Origin: Paracoccaceae bacterium
GTDB taxonomy: Bacteria > Pseudomonadota > Alphaproteobacteria > Rhodobacterales > Rhodobacteraceae
Assembly (NCBI GenBank): GCA_007694945.1
Contig: REER01000098.1
Span: 1-43,227, forward strand
DNA length: 43,227 bases
Reading direction: 5' to 3'
Shown here: positions 37,304 to 43,227 of the stretch, piece by piece
How the letters are laid out: every line of letters starts with the position of its first letter
How positions within the stretch are numbered: the first letter of the stretch is position 1
Made by a program: the position numbers and the translations under genes
The notes under the pieces: model-generated
Databases searched by the model: none
The model's input: the letters and a program-made list of their open reading frames with translations, nothing else
Told to the model about the DNA's origin: nothing

Positions 37304-37528
37304 ACCAATATGCTGCATGCACAATCGCGGGTGCCGCGCGCAACGACAGGTGAGGTTTCGGAAACGGCAGACGCGGCGGCCCTGAAGTTCAGAGCGGGCG
37401 CCTCTGCTGTTTTCTGGTCCGGTTGCGTTAGGGGCGGCACCGACCTGCACCTGCTTTTGAAAGCGCAAAGCTTGCGCTTTGCGCGGCACTGGGGTCATCT
37501 GTGGCTCACAGTTGCACAGGCGCGCGGA
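37304..37528 (+). promoter_or_regulatory. Leader of the first glycosyltransferase gene with alternative hairpins
   Basis: Together with the galU terminator, the gap from 37233 to 37528 holds no supported gene. At 37460-37484 two overlapping inverted repeats exclude each other: AAAGCGCAA/TTGCGCTTT (37460-37480) and GCGCAAAGC/GCTTTGCGC (37463-37484). The frame of the glycosyltransferase is open through this region but unlike the family, so I treat it as untranslated leader. Confidence 0.4.
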
Positions 37529-38557
37529 ATGTATAGGCCCTTGTCGGGATCGCAGGATCGTTGGTTCCAGTTCCGCATGGACTGGAAGCGCCGCCGCCTG
37601 CGTGCCCGCGCTATCCTCAAAGGGCGCGAGCTGACCTGCCTGCGCAAGGGCGGCTGGGCTCGCGATTCAGTGCTGCTGTTCTGCACGATCCGCAACGAGG
37701 CCGAACGGCTGGAGTGGTTCATGCACCATTACCGCGCGCTGGGCGTGGGGCATTTCATCTTCATCGACAATGCAAGCGATGACGGCACGCGCGAAACGCT
37801 GCTCGTGCAGCCCGATGCCACGGTCTATGCGACCGAGGCCAGCTACAAGGCGTCGCGCTTCGGTATGGACTGGATCAACTGGCTGATGCTGCGCCACGCC
37901 AACGGGCATTGGTGCGTGGTCGCCGATGCCGATGAGCTGCTGATCTACCCGCATTGGCAGACCCGCCCGCTGCGTGCGCTGACCCAATGTCTCGAGGCCC
38001 GGGGCCAGCCTGTGCTGCCCGCGATGATGCTCGAGCTTTACCCCAAGGGCCCGCTCGATCAGGCGGAATATGTGCCAGGCAGTGACCCGACAAACTGCCT
38101 CAACTGGTTCGATGCCGCGAATTACACCATCGCGCACAAGCCACTGCTGGATTGTCTGCTGATCCAGGGCGGCCCGCGCGCGCGCTGTTTCTTTGCCGAC
38201 AGCCCGCACCGCGCGCCGACCCTGACCAAACTGCCGCTTATCCGCTGGAGCTGGCATAACGCCTGGGTGAATGCGACCCATTCGATCCTGCCGCGCAGGC
38301 TCAACCGAGTGTTCGATGCGGGGCAGGGCGAGGGGCTCTCAGGGGTGCTGCTGCACACCAAATTCCTGCCTACGGTGGTCGAGAAATCACGCATCGAGAA
38401 GGCGCGGGGCGAGCATTTCGGCAATGCGCCCGTGTTCGACAGCTATTACGATGCTGTTGCGCAAGCGCCCGATTTGTGGTGCCCGGCCTCGAAGCGCTAT
38501 TCTGGCTGGGAACAGCTTGAAGAGCTTGGCCTGATCTCGCGCGGGGGGTGGGCGTGA
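37529..38557 (+). CDS. Glycosyltransferase family 2-type protein (tandem copy 1)
   Basis: This 342-residue protein has the GT-A glycosyltransferase pattern of the Glyco_tranf_2_4 group. It has a short basic N-terminus, then LLFCTIRNEAERLEWFMHHYRALGVGHFIFIDNAS, and the metal-binding motif VADADELLIYP (Asp133, Asp135). It transfers a sugar from a nucleotide donor to a surface glycan; neither donor nor acceptor is known. No membrane helix or signal peptide is visible. The paralogue at 38732 matches it along the whole length, and this comparison supports the ATG at 37529 over an open frame 73 codons longer. It ends in ELGLISRGGWA. Confidence 0.85.
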   Translation: MYRPLSGSQDRWFQFRMDWKRRRLRARAILKGRELTCLRKGGWARDSVLLFCTIRNEAERLEWFMHHYRALGVGHFIFIDNASDDGTRETLLVQPDATVYATEASYKASRFGMDWINWLMLRHANGHWCVVADADELLIYPHWQTRPLRALTQCLEARGQPVLPAMMLELYPKGPLDQAEYVPGSDPTNCLNWFDAANYTIAHKPLLDCLLIQGGPRARCFFADSPHRAPTLTKLPLIRWSWHNAWVNATHSILPRRLNRVFDAGQGEGLSGVLLHTKFLPTVVEKSRIEKARGEHFGNAPVFDSYYDAVAQAPDLWCPASKRYSGWEQLEELGLISRGGWA

Positions 38558-38731
38558 ATTTGCGCTGGTTTACGCAACAATAACCCATTCGCGGAAAGAT
38601 TGTTGCAATCCTGCACAAGTCTGGGCAAAGCTGAGCCCAAGGGCGCGTTGGCACCGGCGGGCCGAAAAACAAAGTGAGGCAAGGCGGTTGGCCATGACAG
38701 AGGGCGTCAACCCCTGAACGGCGGGCAGTTT

Positions 38732-39742
38732 ATGAGTGTGCTCAGACAGCTCAGATTGCGCAGCGAGCGTCACAGAAAGCTATTGCGCAAACTGCGCAAG
38801 AGCCTGTCGCTGCGTGCCCGCGTCAACCGTACTGACCGCATCCGCACGCGCGACATCCTCGCCTGTGTCACCCTACGCAACGAGGCACCCCGGCTGCCAT
38901 ATTTCCTCGACTATTACCGCGCGCAGGGGGTGCAGCATTTCCTTGTCGTGGATAATGGCTCGGAGGATGGCTCGGTCGAGTTGCTGGAGAAGGAGCGCGA
39001 TGTTTCGCTCTGGGTGACGCAGGCAAGCTACAAGGCGGCTGGGTTTGGCATTGACTGGCAGAACCATCTCTTGTGGCGGTATGGCGCCGGGCATTGGGTG
39101 CTGACTGTCGATGTCGATGAGTTCCTTGTCTATCCGTTCTGCGACTCGCGCCCGCTGCATGCGCTGACCGACTGGCTGGAAAGCCAGGGCCGGCGGTCCT
39201 TCGCGGCGATGCTGCTCGACATGTATCCCAAGGGTCCGATTGGCGCGCAGCCCTACCGGCCCGGGCAGGACCCTTTCGAGATTGCGCGCTGGTTCGATGC
39301 CGGAAATTACATCATCCACCGCAACCCACTGTATCACAATCTCTGGATTCAGGGGGGCGTGCGCCAGCGCGCCATCATGCCCGAGACCCCTGGCGAGGCC
39401 CCCGCGCTCAACAAGATCCCGCTGGTGCATTGGTCGCGGAAATATGTCTACAAGAGCTCGACCCACATGCTGTTGCCGCGCGGGTTGAACAAGGTCTATG
39501 ACGAGAGCGGGGGAGAACTGGCCTCGGGGGTGCTGCTGCATGCGAAATTCCTCGACATGATCGTGGACAAGGCCGAGGAAGAGATGACGCGCGGCCAGCA
39601 TTATGCAGGCTCGCGCGAATACCGCGCCTATCGCGAGACGCTCGCGGGCGGGCAAGATTTGTGGTGCGACTGGTCGTCCGAATACATCAACTGGCGCCAA
39701 CTCGAGATTCTGGGCCTGATGTCGAAAGGAGACTGGGCATGA
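38732..39742 (+). CDS. Glycosyltransferase family 2-type protein (tandem copy 2)
   Basis: This 336-residue paralogue of the upstream gene has the same architecture. A very basic N-terminus (RSERHRKLLRKLRKSLSLRAR) is followed by ILACVTLRNEAPRLPYFLDYYRAQGVQHFLVVDNGS and the metal-binding VDVDEFLVYP (Asp127, Asp129). Shared blocks include FAAMLLDMYPKGP and the ending ILGLMSKGDWA. It probably adds a different sugar or makes a different linkage in the same glycan. Its stop overlaps the start of the GT14/DUF5928 gene in an ATGA arrangement, so these two are translationally coupled. Confidence 0.87.
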   Translation: MSVLRQLRLRSERHRKLLRKLRKSLSLRARVNRTDRIRTRDILACVTLRNEAPRLPYFLDYYRAQGVQHFLVVDNGSEDGSVELLEKERDVSLWVTQASYKAAGFGIDWQNHLLWRYGAGHWVLTVDVDEFLVYPFCDSRPLHALTDWLESQGRRSFAAMLLDMYPKGPIGAQPYRPGQDPFEIARWFDAGNYIIHRNPLYHNLWIQGGVRQRAIMPETPGEAPALNKIPLVHWSRKYVYKSSTHMLLPRGLNKVYDESGGELASGVLLHAKFLDMIVDKAEEEMTRGQHYAGSREYRAYRETLAGGQDLWCDWSSEYINWRQLEILGLMSKGDWA

Positions 39743-41403
39743 CGGCCTCGGCACCGCTCGGCATCATCATGCTTTGTCACACGGCTCTGCCGCGTGCGGC
39801 GCAGGTGGCGCGGTTCTGGCTGCGCGCGGGTTGTCCGGTGGTGCTGCATGTGGACCGTGCGGTGCCGGAACGCGAGCTGGAGGGCTTGCGCGCCGACCTG
39901 GGCTCGGAGCCTCTGCTACGTTTCAGCCCGCGCCATCGCTGCGAATGGGGCTCATGGAATATCGTGCGCGCCAGCCAGGACGCCGCCGAGGTGATGCTGG
40001 GTGACTTCCCTGAGGTCGGCCATGTGCTGCTCTCCTCCGGTTCCTGCCTGCCGCTGCGACCGGCCGAAGAGCTTTTGGCATTCCTGCGCGACCGGCCCGA
40101 CACGGACTTCATCGAGTCCGTCTCGATCAATCATGCGACCTGGATCATGGGCGGGCTTTCGGAAGAACGCTTCACGCTCTATTTCCCGTTTGGTTGGCGG
40201 CGTCAGCGCTGGCTGTTCGACACGGCGGTTGAGGTCCAGCGCAAGCTGGAGATCCGGCGCGAAGTGCCGCGCCCGCTTGACCCGCATATGGGTTCGCAAT
40301 GGTGGTGCCTGACGCGCGCAACATTGCAGGCGATCCTGACCGACCCCAAGCGCCCGCGCTATGAGCGCTATTTCCGGCGCAACTGGATCCCCGACGAATC
40401 CTATTTCCAGACGCTGGTACGGTTGCATGACCGCAGGGTCGAGAACCGCTCGCTCACGCTGGTGAAATTCGACCGCAACGGGCGGCCCTATCTGTTCTAT
40501 GACGACCATCTGCAACTGCTGCGCCGGTCGGATTGCTTTCTCGCGCGCAAGATCTGGCCTGAGGCCGACAAGCTCTATGATTTCTTCCTCTCCGACCAGC
40601 CGACGCGCCTGCCACCCGTCACGCCCGAGCCTGCCAAGATCGACCGCTATTTCGAGTTGGCCGAGAAGCAACGCTTCGAAGGTCGGGCAGGGCTCTATAT
40701 GCAGAGCCGTTTTCCGTCATTCGACACAGTGGGCACCGCGCGCACGGCAGGCCCCTATGCGGCCTTTTCGGGTTTCGAGCATCTGTTCGAGAATTTCGAG
40801 CATTGGCTGGGGCAGGTGACCGGCACGCGCCCGCATGGCCACCTCTATGCGCCCGATCGCGTGCAGTTTCACGGCGGCGCGCAAGTCTGGCACGGGGCGC
40901 TGAGTGCCTCGGGCGCGATCCGCGATTACAACCCCTATATGTTCCTGACCAATCTGCTCTGGGCCACGCGCGGCGAAGTGCAGTGTTTCCTGTTCGGCCC
41001 CGAAGACAGGCTGCCCGATGGCTTGGTCGATTTCATGACCCATGACCCGAATGCGCGGATTTCGGTCCTCACCGGGGCCTATCTGCTGCCCTATTTCCGG
41101 GGGCGCAAGGTCGATGGTGATCTGCTGCACCATATCGGCGAGATGCAGCGCCGCGAACAGGCCTGGCTCACTATCCTGCGCTCGCGCTGGGTGCAGGCGC
41201 AGGTCGAGATATGCTCTCTGGGCGAGATGCTGGCCGACCCGGAGGCTCGGTTGCGGGCGATCATCGAGGCGATGGATGGGGCTGCAGGTCTGAGCGTCCA
41301 TGGTCTGCCGGCGCTGCGCCCGATGGAGGGGTTTGATCGGTATCTTGTGCAATTACGCGACAAGGGGCTGCCCCCGGCGATCCTCAAGGAGTTCCAATGT
41401 TGA
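39739..41403 (+). CDS. DUF5928 protein with GT14-like beta-1,6-N-acetylglucosaminyltransferase domain
   Basis: This 554-residue protein begins with a GT14 (core-2/I-branching-like) domain over about residues 7-260: IIMLCHTALPRAAQVARFW, CEWGSWNIVRASQDA, HVLLSSGSCLPLRPAEELL and RNWIPDESYFQTLVR. Known GT14 enzymes add beta-1,6-linked GlcNAc or xylose without a DXD motif. The C-terminal half (about 290-554) matches what is annotated as DUF5928, with FSGFEHLFENFEHWL and QFHGGAQVWHGALSASGAIRDYNPYMFL, and its function is unknown. It overlaps the preceding glycosyltransferase by 4 bases and precedes the sulfotransferase by 23, so the three likely act on one glycan. Confidence 0.85.
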   Translation: MTASAPLGIIMLCHTALPRAAQVARFWLRAGCPVVLHVDRAVPERELEGLRADLGSEPLLRFSPRHRCEWGSWNIVRASQDAAEVMLGDFPEVGHVLLSSGSCLPLRPAEELLAFLRDRPDTDFIESVSINHATWIMGGLSEERFTLYFPFGWRRQRWLFDTAVEVQRKLEIRREVPRPLDPHMGSQWWCLTRATLQAILTDPKRPRYERYFRRNWIPDESYFQTLVRLHDRRVENRSLTLVKFDRNGRPYLFYDDHLQLLRRSDCFLARKIWPEADKLYDFFLSDQPTRLPPVTPEPAKIDRYFELAEKQRFEGRAGLYMQSRFPSFDTVGTARTAGPYAAFSGFEHLFENFEHWLGQVTGTRPHGHLYAPDRVQFHGGAQVWHGALSASGAIRDYNPYMFLTNLLWATRGEVQCFLFGPEDRLPDGLVDFMTHDPNARISVLTGAYLLPYFRGRKVDGDLLHHIGEMQRREQAWLTILRSRWVQAQVEICSLGEMLADPEARLRAIIEAMDGAAGLSVHGLPALRPMEGFDRYLVQLRDKGLPPAILKEFQC

Positions 41404-41426
41404 CGCATTTTGCCGAGGGGACCTGA

Positions 41427-42845
41427 ATGGCTCAGTTCGATTATTTCGTGATCCTCGCCGAGATGCGCACCGGCTCGAATCTGCTCGAAGCCTATCTGAA
41501 CGAGGCCGAGGGACTGCGCTGCGAGGGCGAGGCGTTCAACACAGCCTTTGTCGCCTATCCCAAGGTCGATGTGCTCTACGGTTTTGACCGGGCCGCGCGC
41601 GATGCCAACCCGCTCGCGCTATTGGGAGCGTTTCGCAAGCAGGACGGATTGGCGGGGTTTCGCTATTTCCACGATCATGACCCGCGCGTCTTCGAGCCTT
41701 TCATGCGCGACCCGCGCTGCGCCAAGATCATCCTCACGCGCAACCCCATCGAATCCTATGTCTCGCTCAAGATCGCGCGTGAGACCAACCAGTGGCGGCT
41801 GGGCGATGTCAAGAACAAGCGCGCGGCGAAAGTGGTGTTCGACCCGGTGGAATTCGCCGCGCATGTGGGCGAGTTGCAGGGCTTTCAGACCCGCGTGCAG
41901 ACCCTGCTGCAGATCACGGGGCAGGCGGCTTTTTATATCGGCTATGAGGATATCAAGAAGCTCGATGTCATCAACGGGCTGTTGCGCTGGCTGGGGGTAG
42001 GGGCGCAGATCGAGCGTGCGCCGCGCAAGCTCAAGCGCCAGAACCCCGAGCCGCTGGAGGAAAAACTCGTCAACCCCGAGGCTGTCGCCGAGGGGCTCGC
42101 GCGGCTCGACCGCTTCAATCTGGCGCGCACGCCCAATTTCGAGCCCCGACCGCCGCCCACGCTCTGGGGGCTGCGCGCCTGCCCGGAATTGCCTCTGGTC
42201 TATGCGCCCATTCCCGGCGGCTTTGAGCGCGCGATCTTTGGCTGGATGGCCAAGGCTGATGGGGTGGCCATGCGCGCGCTCTTGTCCGACTTCACGCCCG
42301 AAAGCTGGCGCAACTGGCAGCGCACCCATCCGAAGCGGCTGTCATTTACCGTGCTGCGCCATCCGCTGGCGCGCGCGCATCAGGTCTTTGTCAATCAGGT
42401 CGTGCTCGGCAATCGCACCAATGTGCGCGGCTTTATCGAGCGGGTGCATGGCGTGATGCTGCCCGAGGATGAAGCCGGTGCGCAGGCATGGGGCCATGAG
42501 GCGCATCGGCAGGGATTTGAGGGATTCCTGCGTTTCGTACAGGCCAATCTGGCCGGGCAGACTGCGCTGCCGGTTCGGCCAATCTGGGCCAGCCAGACCC
42601 GGTTGATCGAGGCGATGGTGGCGCAGTGTCCGCCGCAGCGGATGCTGCGCGAGGCGCGATTGGCCGAGGACCTGCCCGCGCTGGCGGGGGAGCTGGGCCA
42701 CCCGCTGCCGCCTTTCAAGCCGCCTGAGCGCAATGCTGTGTTGCGGCTCGAGGATATCTATGTGCCCGAGATCGAGGCCGCCTGTCGTGCGGCCTATGCG
42801 ATTGACTATGATATGCTGGGCTTTGGGGATTGGTCGGAAGAGTGA
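41427..42845 (+). CDS. Sulfotransferase with two sulfotransferase-like halves (NodH-like N-terminus)
   Basis: This 472-residue protein is predicted to move sulfate from PAPS to a sugar hydroxyl. The N-terminal half resembles NodH/Stf0. The 5'-phosphosulfate loop is in AEMRTGSNLLEAYLN (residues 12-25) and the 3'-phosphate motif is RNPIESYVSLKIA (105-117). A Pro-rich linker near 240-256 leads to a second half with LVYAPIPGGFERAIFGWM (about 257-274) and FTVLRHPLARAHQVF (about 307-321). These resemble the PSB and 3'-PB motifs of the sulfotransferase_2 group, but the first loop lacks the usual Lys. It is the last gene of the glycan run. CysQ upstream would remove its PAP product. Confidence 0.83.
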   Translation: MAQFDYFVILAEMRTGSNLLEAYLNEAEGLRCEGEAFNTAFVAYPKVDVLYGFDRAARDANPLALLGAFRKQDGLAGFRYFHDHDPRVFEPFMRDPRCAKIILTRNPIESYVSLKIARETNQWRLGDVKNKRAAKVVFDPVEFAAHVGELQGFQTRVQTLLQITGQAAFYIGYEDIKKLDVINGLLRWLGVGAQIERAPRKLKRQNPEPLEEKLVNPEAVAEGLARLDRFNLARTPNFEPRPPPTLWGLRACPELPLVYAPIPGGFERAIFGWMAKADGVAMRALLSDFTPESWRNWQRTHPKRLSFTVLRHPLARAHQVFVNQVVLGNRTNVRGFIERVHGVMLPEDEAGAQAWGHEAHRQGFEGFLRFVQANLAGQTALPVRPIWASQTRLIEAMVAQCPPQRMLREARLAEDLPALAGELGHPLPPFKPPERNAVLRLEDIYVPEIEAACRAAYAIDYDMLGFGDWSEE

Positions 42846-42920
42846 GCTTGGCCTGATGGCATTGGCCTGCCGTCACTGCAGGTGGAGCGCGCGCCCCGAA
42901 AGCTGTCAGCGCTCCTGCAC

Positions 42921-43227
42921 TCAGGCGGCCTTGCTGCCTTCCGAGGCGGTCAGGATGGCGTAGATCTTGGCCGGGTCTTCATTGGCGCGCAGCTTCTCGC
43001 AGACGCGTGCGTTGCGCAATGTGCGCGATATGAAGGCCAGCGCCTTGAGATGGTCCACCCCGGCATCGCGCGGGGCGAAGAGGGCAAAGACCAGATCGAC
43101 CGGGGCCTTGTCCACCGAGCCATAATCGAGCGATTTTTCCAGCCGGAAGAAAATCCCCAGCACGGAGTCGATCCCGTCCACGCGGGCGTGGGGGGCGGCC
43201 CCCCCCCCCCCCCCCCCCCGCGGGCCC
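42921..43227 (-). CDS. ptsN: PTS IIA-like nitrogen-regulatory protein PtsN, N-terminal part missing
   Basis: This is the C-terminal part of EIIA-Ntr, the phospho-acceptor of the nitrogen phosphotransferase system, which regulates potassium, nitrogen and envelope functions. The frame on the minus strand is open to the window edge. From 43199 inward the residues read AAPHARVDGIDSVLGIFF; the His in PHAR is the expected phosphorylation site. Then follow FALFAPRDAGVDHLKALAFISR and a tail ending SEGSKAA. Beyond 43199 a run of about 21 C gives only glycines, which does not fit the family, so sequence there is not trusted. The N-terminal 60-70 residues are outside the window. Confidence 0.88.
   Translation of the reverse strand, partial: GPRGGGGGGAAPHARVDGIDSVLGIFFRLEKSLDYGSVDKAPVDLVFALFAPRDAGVDHLKALAFISRTLRNARVCEKLRANEDPAKIYAILTASEGSKAA
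43199..43227. other. Poly-C run and GC end, probable sequence or assembly artefact
   Basis: About 21 consecutive C residues (43199-43219) followed by GCGGGCCC interrupt ptsN. A homopolymer of this length inside a conserved gene at the end of the window looks like an unreliable contig end. Confidence 0.6.

Noticed and set aside
37310-37528. N-terminal extension of the first glycosyltransferase
   Set aside because: The paralogue downstream has no such extension, and the segment spans hairpins that look like leader RNA.

Overview
The window reads as chromosomal DNA of a high-GC alphaproteobacterium, most likely a member of the Rhodobacteraceae. Three things point there: a murB-ddl-ftsQ-ftsA-ftsZ division/cell-wall cluster with an alphaproteobacterial FtsZ of 548 residues, several families that are mainly rhodobacterial (a DUF5928/GT14 glycosyltransferase next to a NodH-like sulfotransferase, and a TAXI-TRAP transporter with a fused permease), and strong GC bias in third codon positions. 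Gene density is high. I see no rRNA, tRNA, CRISPR array, insertion sequence or prophage. The species assignment is inference.

Layout. 1-4979: the 3' part of an M20 amidohydrolase, then a TAXI solute-binding protein and its fused TRAP permease. 5261-8582, minus strand: an AI-2E/PerM family membrane protein, a diheme cytochrome c, a small c'/c556-type cytochrome and hypoxanthine phosphoribosyltransferase. 8664-11057: a COQ10/RatA START-domain protein, an unrecognised 423-residue protein with mosaic codon use, a PLDc_N membrane peptide and a cupin. 11139-17553: murB, ddl, ftsQ, ftsA, ftsZ, followed by a terminator-like hairpin. 17736-20313: a thiolase facing a fumarylacetoacetate-hydrolase-family enzyme and a universal stress protein.

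20482-31960 looks like one functional unit. A PAS-containing hybrid histidine kinase and an OmpR-type response regulator (minus strand) are divergent from an operon encoding a long-chain-type acyl-CoA ligase, a small membrane protein, a LivG-type ATPase, LivH and LivM permeases, a periplasmic binding protein, a LivF-type ATPase and a phenylacetate-CoA-ligase-like protein. Two acyl-CoA ligases around a branched-chain-amino-acid-type transporter suggest uptake and CoA activation of a carboxylic acid rather than of an amino acid. This is followed by a secreted protein with a degenerate caspase-like domain and two peptidoglycan-binding domains, and by pyrF.

34443-42845 is a surface-glycan region: an ABC-2 polysaccharide-export-type permease (minus strand), cysQ, galU, two tandem GT2-type glycosyltransferases, the DUF5928/GT14 protein and a sulfotransferase with two sulfotransferase-like halves. 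CysQ hydrolyses PAP, the by-product of PAPS-dependent sulfotransferases, and GalU makes UDP-glucose, so the genes fit a sulfated exopolysaccharide or capsule pathway. The right edge holds the C-terminal part of ptsN (minus strand) and ends in a run of about 21 C residues that is probably a sequence or assembly artefact.

At the DNA level, perfect intercistronic hairpins lie just after the binding-protein genes of both transporters. A short motif with core TTGCCCC(A)AATACTC occurs three times, always immediately downstream of a gene and in the gene's own orientation.
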